Below, one piece after another: positions 8,147 through 16,982 of a stretch of DNA of 24,527 nucleotides. The stretch is from the IMG/VR virus record IMGVR_UViG_3300017963_000726, positions 1 to 24,527 of that record. The stretch is one strand, 5' to 3'. Position 1 is the first letter of the stretch; each line of letters begins with the position of its first letter. This stretch comes from a virus. The position numbers and the translations under genes were made by a program. The notes under the pieces are model-generated. The model was not told the DNA's origin. It saw nothing but the letters and a program-made list of their open reading frames with translations, and ran no database searches.

Positions 8147-8361
8147 TAACCACCCGTAGTGATGAGGCCGAGATTGACGAGCGCCGTTTCAATGCGCGCG
8201 ATCCGGGCCTCGTTGATGGTCGTGGTGGCAGTAGCCGTGGCCACAGCAGTGATTGCCTGCTGAACCACCGGCGTGGTGCCGAAAAATCCGACCTTGGACG
8301 TGGCGGCCTGCCCGAGGCAGGTGCCATCGTCATTGCCGTCATCGAGATAGTGCACAGCCAT
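8146..8361 (-). CDS. small head-associated protein (possible head fibre/decoration)
   Basis: I choose the ATG at 8359-8361 (71 residues), because AGGAG lies eight bases upstream; an in-frame TTG two codons earlier is too close to that site. The product reads MAVHYLDDGNDDGTCLGQAA then KVGFFGTTPVVQQ, and ends with an Ala/Thr-rich helix with IARIETALVNLGLI. The GFFGxTPVxQ motif recurs in small phage virion proteins encoded next to the coat gene, often annotated as head fibre or decoration proteins. That assignment is from memory of the motif and from position only. Confidence 0.65.
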   Translation of the reverse strand: MAVHYLDDGNDDGTCLGQAATSKVGFFGTTPVVQQAITAVATATATTTINEARIARIETALVNLGLITTGG

Positions 8362-8375
8362 GATCAATTCTCCTG

Positions 8376-9620
8376 TTAGCTGAGACGGGTAGCCAGGCGC
8401 GGGTCAAGCAACTTGCGCCCATAGAGCAGATCGAGACGCCATTTGCTGACATCGTTCACGCCGTCGTAGACCGGGACAACGCGCACGCTCATGTCCTTGT
8501 ACGACTCCCGAGCCCCGTTGACGGCGCCCTGCGGCATTTCCAGCGGCACGATCGCAAGCCCCATGCAGTTTTTATGGAAAACCATGTTTTGCTTGTACGC
8601 GGTCGATGCCGTGCCGACCGGGGTGATCGTCAGACCATCGGTCGTCGAGACACCCGAAAGCGTCACGGTCTGATGCGGACCCGAAAGGATGATCGGGGGC
8701 GAGATCGTGAGCGTGGTGTCGTTGGAGGTCGTTTCATCCGCCGTCACATCGGTGGTCGAGACGAACTGTTGCAGGATGCCCGTGGACTGCTTGGTCTTGG
8801 GGTTGACCATATATACTCCGTCCAAGGTAAATACGTCCCCTGCCTTTATGGTCGTGCTTGATGCCCAGCCATCCGTGATCAGCGTCTGCGTCCAAGTGTT
8901 CTTGGCCGTGTCATAGCTGACATTCTGGTTAATACCGTCGGTCAGCGGCGTGGAAGCCGTGCGCGAGCCGGTGGTGTGCGTCGGCGTGACTTGAGACATA
9001 TACGTGTCCACGCCGCCGATCATGCCAAGGCTGCCATTGGAGTAGGCAGACCGGGCCAAACCTTCGACGTACAAGGTCGTTTGGTTGCCGACGAGGCCCC
9101 AATGGTCAGCCGGTGACAGGAGCGCACAGCGATCCGACATCGGCACAGCCATTTCATCCAACCGTTCCGGCCCAAGCGCGAATTCGGCATAAGAGCCGAG
9201 TTCGTTACCAGGCGTGCCGACCCAGTTGTAAATGCCCTGGTACATCTGCGTTGCAACGTCGTTGGCCATGTAGTTGATAATATTGGTCATCGCTGGCCGC
9301 ATGACACGCTCTGCCAGGTCGGTAACTTCCAGCGTCAAATCCTGACTGTTGAAGCTGAAATCCACACCGATCTGCTGATCGACGGTCAGGGTCGTCTTGC
9401 CCTCGATCACGTCTTGCAGGTCCATCGTGGCGCCGGAACGCACGACGAAGTCTGCCGGCCGGCGGATGCTGATCGTGTCACCGATCTTGTACCCGTTGAC
9501 GCGGTTCGAGAATTCCGACTCGTGAGCCCTGTACAGCTTCTTGAGCCAGCCCAGTTCGTTGTCCAGGATCGCGAGTGCGGCCTTGGCAACGATGGAGGCG
9601 GTAAGCGTTGTATTCGCCAT
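8376..9620 (-). CDS. major capsid protein, P22 coat-like
   Basis: The 414-residue protein fits the P22 gp5 coat family (about 430 residues). It starts MANTTLTASIVAKAALAILD, with an N-terminal helix, followed by RVNGYKIGDTISIRRPADF, a characteristic early strand of this family. A long HK97-fold core follows (QTTLYVEGLARSAYSNGSLG, MYQGIYNWVGTPGNELGSYA). The Thr/Ser-rich region about 215-330 corresponds in place to the P22 insertion (I) domain. The C-terminus WRLDLLYGRKLLDPRLATRL also fits the family. The gene lies between scaffold and a small head gene, the standard head order, with 16 bases separating it from the scaffold stop. Confidence 0.92.
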   Translation of the reverse strand: MANTTLTASIVAKAALAILDNELGWLKKLYRAHESEFSNRVNGYKIGDTISIRRPADFVVRSGATMDLQDVIEGKTTLTVDQQIGVDFSFNSQDLTLEVTDLAERVMRPAMTNIINYMANDVATQMYQGIYNWVGTPGNELGSYAEFALGPERLDEMAVPMSDRCALLSPADHWGLVGNQTTLYVEGLARSAYSNGSLGMIGGVDTYMSQVTPTHTTGSRTASTPLTDGINQNVSYDTAKNTWTQTLITDGWASSTTIKAGDVFTLDGVYMVNPKTKQSTGILQQFVSTTDVTADETTSNDTTLTISPPIILSGPHQTVTLSGVSTTDGLTITPVGTASTAYKQNMVFHKNCMGLAIVPLEMPQGAVNGARESYKDMSVRVVPVYDGVNDVSKWRLDLLYGRKLLDPRLATRLS

Positions 9621-9636
9621 TTCCTATCGTCCTGAT

Positions 9637-10530
9637 TTAGCCCCGCTTGCCGTAGATCAAGGATTTGAAATCATCGACGGACGACCGTTGCGGGTCGAAT
9701 ACGCCGGCTGATCCCGAAGCCTGGATCGCACGGGGCGGGGGCGGTGCTTTGGTTGTCCGCCTCGGTGGTGGAGTCGATAGCTTGCTTTCCAGCCGAGCCA
9801 GTTCGACGCCTTTCCGGGCGGGTGGCATCGCCGCAATTCTCTGAGCCAGGGACGGGTGCTTGCCGAGGTGATGCGCGATCTGGGGACCAACTTCTGACTC
9901 AGCGAAGAAGGACACCATGTCGGCATCAATCGGCAATGACGGGTTGTTCAGAACGACCTGCTCGAAGTCCGGGAGCTGATCCCGCACATCTTCAAGCCGT
10001 TCGAAGAACATCGCCCGGTCGGCCTCGATCTGCGCCTCCTGCGACCTCTGTCGTGTGAGAGCGGTATCATGAGCGCGTTGCTCGGCCAGTGCGCGTCTGA
10101 CGGTCTCCTGTTGAAAGCGTGCCGGGTCCTCGAACTCTAGGTTCGGATCAACCTGCTGTTGCAGGTATTCGCGCAGCTCGTAAAGCTCCTGCTCTGCTTG
10201 CTGTGCGCGGGCCTCGGCTTCTTTCCTTTGGGCCGTCAATTGCGAAATCCGTTCCGATGCCTTGCGACGGGGCTTCGGGCGGTCTTCGCGCGCTTCGTCC
10301 TCTTGCTCGTCTACTTCACTGTCGCCAGCCTCTTGGGCGGCGGGGTCTTCGGATGCCTCTTCTTCGGCTACCGCTTCGAGATTTTCGTCGCTCTCGGGGG
10401 CGGACTCGTCACTCTTGGACGCAAAGCGACCGCTATCGTCACGCGGCTGCTGCACTGGCGCCGTTTCCGGCGGTGGAGCGGTTTCGGTCTGCTGAAACAG
10501 CTCGTGGTTGGCATACTCATTCTCTGCCAT
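9637..10530 (-). CDS. scaffolding protein
   Basis: The start is the ATG at 10528-10530, with GGAGGGG six bases upstream; the protein is then 297 residues. The N-terminal 110 residues are disordered and strongly acidic (for example EEEASEDPAAQEAGDSEVDE). A basic patch (KPRRKASERISQL) and a long coiled coil with many Gln/Glu/Arg (KEAEARAQQAEQELYELREY) come next. The C-terminal segment is Pro/Arg/Lys-rich and ends with VDDFKSLIYGKRG, comparable to the basic coat-binding tail of P22 gp8. The position between portal and coat is the canonical place. The start overlaps the portal stop by 14 bases, indicating coupling. Confidence 0.85.
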   Translation of the reverse strand: MAENEYANHELFQQTETAPPPETAPVQQPRDDSGRFASKSDESAPESDENLEAVAEEEASEDPAAQEAGDSEVDEQEDEAREDRPKPRRKASERISQLTAQRKEAEARAQQAEQELYELREYLQQQVDPNLEFEDPARFQQETVRRALAEQRAHDTALTRQRSQEAQIEADRAMFFERLEDVRDQLPDFEQVVLNNPSLPIDADMVSFFAESEVGPQIAHHLGKHPSLAQRIAAMPPARKGVELARLESKLSTPPPRRTTKAPPPPRAIQASGSAGVFDPQRSSVDDFKSLIYGKRG

Positions 10531-12721
10531 TGGATTCCCCTCCATTGGTACTTTCGCGGCGCTCATCGCGTCGCAGGTCTTGCTCCCGGTATTTGAGAGC
10601 AAATTCTTCGGCCGTATCCTCGCCCTTCATGACCAGCTCGGCGGGGGCCAATTCGGTTTCCATCGCAGTCTTTTCGGTCTGCGCGTAGGTGTGTCCGGTC
10701 TGGGCAAAGATGAGGTCCATCTTGGCCATTAGCTCTTGGATCGACACCATGATCTTCTGCGTGTCGGCTTGCGTCTTCTCGGCGTCCGCCTGAGCCTTGG
10801 CAGCCTGGCCCTGCTTGAGCGCAATCTCGGCTTCGGCGCCCTTCATCTGGAGCTGTGCCGCCGCTTCCTGCATCGGGTCGGGCTGCTGTTGCGGGGCGTC
10901 TTCGCCGAGGATTTCAGGCGGGATCGACCGCTTGAGACGTTCGGCGATCGCGTCAGAGCCGGGCCAGTCCATGGCCTTCGCAATAAGGTCGCCAGCGATC
11001 TGAGCCGCCGGCGGGTAAGCCTGGATAAATTGATACATCGACTCGGCAGCCTCGGCGCGCTTCGTGCTGTAGCTCGGCCCGATGGTCACCCGGCAATCAT
11101 AGTGTCCCTGGCTCAGATCGTTGATGTAGACGGGTTCGCCAGCTTCGTCGTAGCCGGCCGCCTGGTTGATCGGCACATAATATTCAGCGTCATCCTCGCC
11201 CAAAATCCTGATCACACGCTCGTTATCGAACACACGCGGGATCAACTCCACGAGCTGGCGGCCAGCAAACTCCAAAGCGCGCTTGAGGTTGTCCGAGTAG
11301 TGAAATGTGCCCGTATCGCCTTGGGCTTCACGTGCCAAGATGGCCTTGCCGCTATTCTCTGATGACCGCTCGCCAAGCTGTGGATCATAGATGCCTACGC
11401 TTGCCTTGATGTCCCCGTCGGCGATCTGGCTCTCTTGAAAGTAGGCCATCGGGATGTCGGGCGGCGGCTGACGAATCGGGCCTTGCGGCTGGTCCGGGTC
11501 CGGCATGTACGGCAGATAGGGCCGGAGCGCCTTGTGTGCCGAATCCCACACGTCCTTAAAAGGCTTGATCATCGCCGGCGTGACGAGCCAAGGCGATCGC
11601 GGCGCCTGCCCCATGCTCTCAGCGGCGCTCGTGCGCGCGAAGTTGTAGAGCTGCTGCGGATCGCGCGCGAACCGGATCAGGCCATGCCGCAAAACCTTGT
11701 CGTCTACCGGTATTTCCGAGCCGATGACCGGGATGATCGGGATGTCTGAGCCGGGCCACTCTTTTGGCCCTTCGAGGATTTCGACGCCGCTGACGATGTA
11801 GTGCTCGACCTTATGGGTTTGGACTTTCCGGGTTTGCAAGCCATTGGCGGCAATCTCCTCGTCGATGATAGCCCTGTCGGCTTTCGAGAACTTGCCCAGC
11901 TCAATCACTTCGCCGCCGGGCATCTGCACCAGCTCTTTCGTCACGGGTGTCTTGTGCCAGTATTCGGCAATGCGAACCGTGTCGCCTCGCGTCCAATAAA
12001 GTTCGCTTGATCGCTCCTCGAAGTGCTCGACATCGGTCGGCTTGGCGTCGGGGTAGCGTTCCTTAAATTCTTTCTCCGGCAGCAGGTCCGTGACGATGCA
12101 CCACCGCGCATCCGATCGATCGATCTCGACGGCTGCCGGATCCCAATAGACGCTCAGAGGCCGCTGGATCGGCTTGATGCGGATCGTCTGGTCCATAGAC
12201 GTGTCGGACACGTAGTCGGTCATCAGGCGGAAATGACCAATGCCACAGCTAACCTGATGCTCGGCGGCGGTGGCGTAGGCGTGCGAGGCGCTGGACTGAT
12301 ACTGGATTTCGCGGATCAGGCCATCCATCACGTCAGCCATCAGCATCGGCTTCTGTTGCGATGCCTGGGGCTGGTTGCTTTCGAGCGCCTTGCGCTCCTG
12401 ATCCAGATTGCGGACACGCTCAGCGCGGAGCACGGCGCCATCGGTCGGGCGAACGCGAATGGAAACGTCAGCCTGGCGAATGTCGTTGGTGACTTGGCGG
12501 ACGAACTGCGGCAGGCGGTTGATGGTGAGTGTCGGCCGGCCTTCCATCTCGCGCTGGCGGCGGACGGTGTCCGGCCATTGGTTGCCGGCCAAAAAGTTCA
12601 GGTCTTCGCTCGCTTCCACCCGGTTGTCGCGGTCGTGCTCGTAGGCATCGGCAAGGCAGCGGCGGACCTTGGTCACCACGTCGGGCTTGTCGGATTCGGT
12701 GTCGCGGTTGAGGTCAGCCAT
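10517..12721 (-). CDS. portal protein, P22 gp1-like
   Basis: The 734-residue protein matches P22 portal (about 725 residues). The start has the family pattern SEDLNFLAGNQWPDTVRRQR, then RPTLTINRLPQFVRQVTNDI, followed by the clip/stem core with FARDPQQLYNFARTSAAESM and LGERSSENSGKAILAREAQG. The last 150 residues are helical and rich in Gln, Ala and Lys (EIALKQGQAAKAQADAEKTQ), consistent with the C-terminal barrel of P22-type portals. The protein forms the dodecameric DNA channel and terminase dock. Its start overlaps the upstream stop by one base (TAATG), and its stop lies inside the scaffold gene. Confidence 0.92.
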   Translation of the reverse strand: MADLNRDTESDKPDVVTKVRRCLADAYEHDRDNRVEASEDLNFLAGNQWPDTVRRQREMEGRPTLTINRLPQFVRQVTNDIRQADVSIRVRPTDGAVLRAERVRNLDQERKALESNQPQASQQKPMLMADVMDGLIREIQYQSSASHAYATAAEHQVSCGIGHFRLMTDYVSDTSMDQTIRIKPIQRPLSVYWDPAAVEIDRSDARWCIVTDLLPEKEFKERYPDAKPTDVEHFEERSSELYWTRGDTVRIAEYWHKTPVTKELVQMPGGEVIELGKFSKADRAIIDEEIAANGLQTRKVQTHKVEHYIVSGVEILEGPKEWPGSDIPIIPVIGSEIPVDDKVLRHGLIRFARDPQQLYNFARTSAAESMGQAPRSPWLVTPAMIKPFKDVWDSAHKALRPYLPYMPDPDQPQGPIRQPPPDIPMAYFQESQIADGDIKASVGIYDPQLGERSSENSGKAILAREAQGDTGTFHYSDNLKRALEFAGRQLVELIPRVFDNERVIRILGEDDAEYYVPINQAAGYDEAGEPVYINDLSQGHYDCRVTIGPSYSTKRAEAAESMYQFIQAYPPAAQIAGDLIAKAMDWPGSDAIAERLKRSIPPEILGEDAPQQQPDPMQEAAAQLQMKGAEAEIALKQGQAAKAQADAEKTQADTQKIMVSIQELMAKMDLIFAQTGHTYAQTEKTAMETELAPAELVMKGEDTAEEFALKYREQDLRRDERRESTNGGESNGRE

Positions 12722-13467
12722 TATCGCTCATCCTCGTTTGTTCTCCATGCAAGCGGGATGGCACCGGCGAGCGGGTTGGCGTAGAATTCGGTGGAGTTCA
12801 TGCCGGGAGGCTCGACGCGGTAGACGTGGCCGCGTTCTTGATTGCCCGGAACGTACAGCGTGCCGTCCTTTGCTCGAACGGCTGCCGGGTTCTCAATGAC
12901 GTTGTACCCGTATTTCGGGAACATCTTGTCGTAGATCACCTGGGCATCAGGCGAGACGTACTTGTCCGAGCGAAATGGTACGCCAGCTTCCTCTGCCCAT
13001 TGGCGATAGAGCTGCCCGCCGAGCCCTTGGCCGCGTGCCGATTCTAGGACTTGCGATTGCGTGATCTGGGGATCGGGACCGCCTCGTCCTGAAACATAGC
13101 CAGCTGGATTGCTTGCCCGTATGCGATCGCCGGCATTCCTCGCGGCACCAGACCGCAGCGCACCCCTCGGCGCTCTAACTCCTAGCGATCCAACCGCTGC
13201 CGACCCTGCCAGTCCCTCGGCGCCACGCTGCAATGCGTTCTGGCTCACGTAGCCTTGCGGCGCTGCCGGGTCTTGTTCCCGACCGCCGGCATAGCCCACA
13301 GCGCGCACGGCATCGAGGAGCGGCTGCGGCAGACCGAAGCTGACCTGCTCGGTGCCGTCGGGCATCCTGTAGCGGCCAAACGGCAGCATTCCGGTGCCCT
13401 CGACCTGCGTGCCGGTCCAGGCTGGCGGAATGTAGGTCCACTGGCGCTTGGGTTCAGCCATCGACAT
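12721..13467 (-). CDS. phage protein with GNAT-like C-terminal region
   Basis: The 248-residue frame starts at 13467 (MSMAEPKRQW); a second ATG at 13461 is an equal candidate, and neither has a strong ribosome site. Residues 1-145 are Gly/Ala/Pro-rich and probably flexible (SVGSLG-type linkers, RGALRSGAARNAGDRIRASN). Residues about 150-210 show a GNAT acetyltransferase-like core: QVLESARGQGLGGQLYRQWA holds the acetyl-CoA-binding RGQGLG loop, then GVPFRSDKYVSPDAQVIYDK and FPKYGYNVIENP fit the later strands. The earlier GNAT strands are not obvious, so it may be a shortened or cryptic domain. It sits between HNH and portal, overlapping both. The function is unknown. Confidence 0.7.
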   Translation of the reverse strand: MSMAEPKRQWTYIPPAWTGTQVEGTGMLPFGRYRMPDGTEQVSFGLPQPLLDAVRAVGYAGGREQDPAAPQGYVSQNALQRGAEGLAGSAAVGSLGVRAPRGALRSGAARNAGDRIRASNPAGYVSGRGGPDPQITQSQVLESARGQGLGGQLYRQWAEEAGVPFRSDKYVSPDAQVIYDKMFPKYGYNVIENPAAVRAKDGTLYVPGNQERGHVYRVEPPGMNSTEFYANPLAGAIPLAWRTNEDER

Positions 13468-13924
13468 GAGCCCAGTTCTTGCCGTGCACAATCCGCCAAA
13501 TGGCGTGCTTTGATACGCCGTATCTGCGTGCAAGCGTTGTTTGCGGAAGTCGTGACCTCTTGATTCGCTTCACTTCCTGTTCGGTCAAAATTGAAATGGG
13601 ATTGCGCTCGCCAATGCAAGATCGGTTCTTGCTAACCATGTCTTCGCTGTTTTCCTTTGGCGTGCCGACGAACAAATGGTCGGGGTTGACACACCAACGA
13701 TTGTCGCACGAATGGCAGACAAATTCGTTTGTAGCCAGCTTGCGGCCCACTCGCTCCCGCATGATCAATCGCGTGGCCGATTGCGTCTTACCTTCCCAAT
13801 GCAATTGCGCCCGACCGTTCGGGAACTTAACCCCCTTCCAGCTCCAGCAATCGCCAGTCTTGTCGGTGTAATAGTCTATGCGCTGCGCCAAACTCATGCC
13901 GCGCGTTGGCATCTTTTCCGTCAT
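13454..13924 (-). CDS. HNH endonuclease (HNH_3-like) with C-terminal helix-turn-helix
   Basis: The chosen ATG overlaps the terminase stop (ATGA at 13921-13924) and has GGGGGA upstream, giving 156 residues. The nuclease core is VCHSCDNRWCVNPDHLFVGT followed by KENSEDM. It contains the paired cysteines and the H, N and H residues of the beta-beta-alpha-metal fold, preceded by a strand with a conserved CWSWKG. Residues about 112-150 (EQEVKRIKRSRLPQTTLARR, then YGVSKHAIWRIVHGKNW) are a helix-turn-helix, as in free-standing phage homing-type HNH enzymes. HNH nucleases next to large terminases can act in packaging; alternatively this is a mobile homing gene inserted between terminase and portal. 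No intron is visible. Confidence 0.85.
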   Translation of the reverse strand: MTEKMPTRGMSLAQRIDYYTDKTGDCWSWKGVKFPNGRAQLHWEGKTQSATRLIMRERVGRKLATNEFVCHSCDNRWCVNPDHLFVGTPKENSEDMVSKNRSCIGERNPISILTEQEVKRIKRSRLPQTTLARRYGVSKHAIWRIVHGKNWAHVDG

Positions 13925-15303
13925 GCCATCCATCCCCCGCCCTGCATTGAGCCAAATTCTTTGTAGTTCCATTCTTGTGTATCGTCTCGACGCACAATCC
14001 TTGGAAATAATTCAGTCAGAGCCCACACTAAACTGTCAACGCGGTCAGCCGAACCATCCCCTTCTATTCCGTATGCGGTAAATAAAACTTGCTGATCTTC
14101 TAACTCTGGAAAGCTGCCGACATGGCTGATGCGGCCCTGTTCATACAGCGCAGCGATCGGCTCGGCGCGGGTCACCTTCCCTCGGCTGGCGCGGACTTCG
14201 CGGATCGGAATACCGTCACGGGCAGAGCGCAAGGTCTGGACGACCATCTGTCCGCCCTGGTTCAGCTCGGCAACGATGCAGTCCGCGGAATGCAGGTCAT
14301 AGGTTGCGATCGCGCGCCTGGCCCAGCCGAGTGGCGACAGCCGGCAAGATTGGTCATCGAGGACATAGCCGCGACCATCGACGCCAAGCCCACAGGCGAT
14401 GATGCCTGTCTCACTGTGCCCGTCTTCGGTACCTTCGGCTGCCGGGTCAACGGCGACGACGACGCGCTGCATGTCTGGCAGGTCTTGAGGCTTCACACGC
14501 TTTTCATCGAGCATGGATCGAGACCAGAGCGCGCCGGGTGCGTCATCAAGGACTTCGGCGCTGATCTCTTGGCGGCCGAGGCGTGTTCCCTCATAGCGTG
14601 CCTCAATCGACTTGATGAATGACGGCGCCAGGTTCGACTTGTTGTCGTAGGTGTTGCCACGGGTGACGATCGTGTCCGGGTCGGCTATCAGGCGCTTGAC
14701 GATCGGGAGCGGGCGCGGCGTCGTCGTTATAATGACACGCGGGTGCTCGCCGAGACGCAGGCCGAACTGCATCATGTCCCATGTTTCAGCCGCATATCGC
14801 CACTTCGCCAGCTCGTCGCACCAGGCAAGATCGTGCTGCGGCCCGCGAAGCTGATCTGGTTCGGTGGCATTGTACAATGTAGCGACGGCTCCGTTGGGCC
14901 AGGTCAGGCGGCGTTTCGATGGTTCGTAGACCGGCTGAAACTCGGCCGGGTGCACTGCTATTACGCCACTGTCACCTTCCACCATGACGTCGCGCGCATC
15001 GGCTGCTGTCTCGGCGATCAACGCGATACGCTTGTATTTGCCGGGCGCCTCTGGTGTTGGCCCACACACAAGCTGGCGGATTGCTTCCGAGCCGGTGCGG
15101 GTTTTGCCCCAACCACGGCCCGCGAGGATCAGCCAGTTATTCCAGTCACCGTCGGGAACGTGTTGATCCTTGCGTCCCCAGAAACGCCAGTCGAACAACA
15201 TGTGCTGGCGCTGTTCGGGTGACATCTCCTTAAGTATCTGGCTCCTCGTCTCGGCGTCGAGCGATGCCATCAATTCGGCTGTAGATGAGTTCGAGCGTAG
15301 CAT
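13921..15303 (-). CDS. terminase large subunit
   Basis: The 460-residue packaging motor has both domains. Walker A is AGRGWGKT (61-68), Walker B and catalytic Glu are HDLAWCDE (157-164), and coupling motif III is ITTTPRP. The RuvC-like nuclease domain begins with VVVAVDPAAEG (Asp 285), then VAELNQGG (Glu 346) and ADRVDSLVWA (Asp 419/422). The overall sequence resembles the COG5323 terminases of alphaproteobacterial phages and gene transfer agents. The start at 15301-15303 has GGTGA nearby but makes a 74-base overlap with the small subunit. ATG codons at 15268-15270 and 15223-15225 are alternatives; the latter has AAGGAG too close to the codon. Confidence 0.93.
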   Translation of the reverse strand: MLRSNSSTAELMASLDAETRSQILKEMSPEQRQHMLFDWRFWGRKDQHVPDGDWNNWLILAGRGWGKTRTGSEAIRQLVCGPTPEAPGKYKRIALIAETAADARDVMVEGDSGVIAVHPAEFQPVYEPSKRRLTWPNGAVATLYNATEPDQLRGPQHDLAWCDELAKWRYAAETWDMMQFGLRLGEHPRVIITTTPRPLPIVKRLIADPDTIVTRGNTYDNKSNLAPSFIKSIEARYEGTRLGRQEISAEVLDDAPGALWSRSMLDEKRVKPQDLPDMQRVVVAVDPAAEGTEDGHSETGIIACGLGVDGRGYVLDDQSCRLSPLGWARRAIATYDLHSADCIVAELNQGGQMVVQTLRSARDGIPIREVRASRGKVTRAEPIAALYEQGRISHVGSFPELEDQQVLFTAYGIEGDGSADRVDSLVWALTELFPRIVRRDDTQEWNYKEFGSMQGGGWMA

Positions 15304-15709
15304 CGCCGTTCACCGTGGCATCGACTTTGGATTCGGACTTCTGTTCAGACTTATCGGACTGGTTCAAGTATTGCTTGCCGCACCAGATGGCCATTGAGGC
15401 GTTAGACTCGGCCATTTTGAGCTGTGTTCTTCGTAGAGACACGCAGCCTTCTTGGCGCCCGTACTCGAATGCTTCAAAACAATCCGTATGCAGCCGGAGA
15501 AAACTACTGAACGTGTCTTCATTTACTCCGAGTACTGCCGCCGCTTCCTTCCGTGTGCATTGAATCTGCCCGAGGCCCCGGATTTGCCGGACAAGTTCCT
15601 CAGAGTGCTGCAGTTTCGTTGCTCCCTTTGGGCGCCCACCTTTGTTCTTCTTCTTGCGCTTTGGCGGGTCGGTATCCTCGGGATGTTCAGGCGGCGACGT
15701 CTCTTCCAT
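15230..15709 (-). CDS. terminase small subunit
   Basis: The product has 159 residues. The basic, Pro/Lys-rich N-terminus contains KKKNKGGRPKGATK, an AT-hook-like motif. Residues about 50-72 (CTRKEAAAVLGVNEDTFSSF) form a helix-turn-helix for recognising the packaging site. The segment NASMAIWCGKQYLNQSDKSE, with its W-GKQ-L pattern, is typical of small terminases of this class. A variable acidic tail follows. The ATG has GAGG six bases upstream. It lies directly upstream of the large subunit and overlaps the methyltransferase gene by 23 bases. Confidence 0.88.
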   Translation of the reverse strand: MEETSPPEHPEDTDPPKRKKKNKGGRPKGATKLQHSEELVRQIRGLGQIQCTRKEAAAVLGVNEDTFSSFLRLHTDCFEAFEYGRQEGCVSLRRTQLKMAESNASMAIWCGKQYLNQSDKSEQKSESKVDATVNGDATLELIYSRIDGIARRRDEEPDT

Positions 15710-16982
15710 TTTGAGCCTCTACGCGATCGTTAAAACTTTCGCCTGTATCGGCGTGGATGGCCTGTTGGCCGGTGAAGTCCTGCCAGCGTTTGACGGCGAC
15801 ATCTACGTAGGCTGGATTTAGCTCTATGGCGTAGCAGTGTCTGCCGGTCATTTCGGCGGCGATGATGGTAGTTCCAGAGCCGGAGAAGGGCTCGTAGACG
15901 CCCTGGCCGGGGGATGAATTGTTTTCAATGGGGCGTTTCATGCACTCGACGGGCTTCTGGGTGGAGTGGCCGGTCTCAGACTTGCGTGGCTTGTCAATGT
16001 TCCAAACGGTGGATTGTTTGCGGTCACCGGACCAGTGGCCCTGCTTGCTGGATTTGACGGCGTACCAGCATGGCTCGTGCTGTGGGTGATAATGTCCACG
16101 GCTGATGACGAGATGGTTCTTGGCCCAAATGATCTGTGCTCGCAGGTCGAAGCTGCATTTGATGATAGACTGGGCGACTTCGTGTGATTTGTTGCCGGCG
16201 TGCCAAACATACATGACGTCACCGGGGAATAGCGCGTAGGCTTCGGACCAGTCGGCGCGGTCGTCGTTCTCGACTTTGCCAATTGCTCTACCGCCGCCGC
16301 CCTTCTTGCCATCCGCTCGTGGTTTTCCAGCCAAGGCTGCATTGCGCCAATCGGCGTTGTATTCCACCCCATAGGGCGGGTCGGTGACCATTAGGTGGGG
16401 CTTGACGGAGCCGAGGACGGCATCGACGTCGGTGGGGTTTGTGCTATCGCCACAGCGGATGCGGTGGTTTCCGAGTATCCAGGTATCGCCGACGACGGAG
16501 ACGGGCTCCTCGGGCGTTTCTGGTATTTCGTCGGGGTCTGTTAGCCCTTCGGTGGGGTCGTTGAGGAGGTTTGCGAGGAAGTCGTCGTCGAAGCCGATGA
16601 GGTCAAGGCTGAAACCTTCGCTGGCGAGTTCTCCGATTTCAACCTTGAGGAGTTCGGTATCCCATCCGGCGTTCAGGGCGAGCTGGTTGTCGGCGAGGAT
16701 GTATGCGCGCTTTTGGGCATCGGTCCATCCTGTTGCCGTCATCACGGGGACGTCGGTGATGTTGAGTTGGCGGGCGGCGAGGACGCGGCCGTGGCCGGCG
16801 ATGATGTTGCCGGTTTCGTCTATGAGGATCGGGTTCGTCCAGCCCCATTCGCGGATGCTGGCGGCGATCTGGGCAACCTGGGCATCGCTATGCGTGCGGG
16901 CGTTGCGCGCATAGGGGATGAGGTCTTTGACCTTTTTCCGCTCGATGGTGTCGGCGGGCCATGTTGTCACTTGATCAGCCAA
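15687..16982 (-). CDS. ParB-like domain fused to a beta-class DNA methyltransferase
   Basis: The product has 431 residues. Residues about 13-80 are a ParB/Srx-like nuclease domain (LIPYARNARTHSDAQVAQIA, IIAGHGRVLAARQL). The methyltransferase has the catalytic DPPYGVEY at 201-208 before the SAM-binding FSGSGTT at 366-372, with HSTQKPVECMKRP between, which is the motif order of the beta group that methylates adenine N6 or cytosine N4. Such fusions are common in phages and protect viral DNA or regulate packaging and transcription. The start is a TTG (16980-16982) with GGGGG four bases upstream; no ATG exists early in the frame. It overlaps the membrane-protein stop upstream and TerS downstream. 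Confidence 0.9.
   Translation of the reverse strand: MADQVTTWPADTIERKKVKDLIPYARNARTHSDAQVAQIAASIREWGWTNPILIDETGNIIAGHGRVLAARQLNITDVPVMTATGWTDAQKRAYILADNQLALNAGWDTELLKVEIGELASEGFSLDLIGFDDDFLANLLNDPTEGLTDPDEIPETPEEPVSVVGDTWILGNHRIRCGDSTNPTDVDAVLGSVKPHLMVTDPPYGVEYNADWRNAALAGKPRADGKKGGGGRAIGKVENDDRADWSEAYALFPGDVMYVWHAGNKSHEVAQSIIKCSFDLRAQIIWAKNHLVISRGHYHPQHEPCWYAVKSSKQGHWSGDRKQSTVWNIDKPRKSETGHSTQKPVECMKRPIENNSSPGQGVYEPFSGSGTTIIAAEMTGRHCYAIELNPAYVDVAVKRWQDFTGQQAIHADTGESFNDRVEAQNGRDVAA

Noticed and set aside
12023-12784. A 253-codon rightward open frame opposite the portal gene
   Set aside because: The portal gene on the other strand is unmistakable; the antisense frame is open because of GC-rich codon bias.
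14743-15222. A long rightward open frame opposite the large terminase
   Set aside because: It is antisense to the conserved ATPase domain and has no family-like features.
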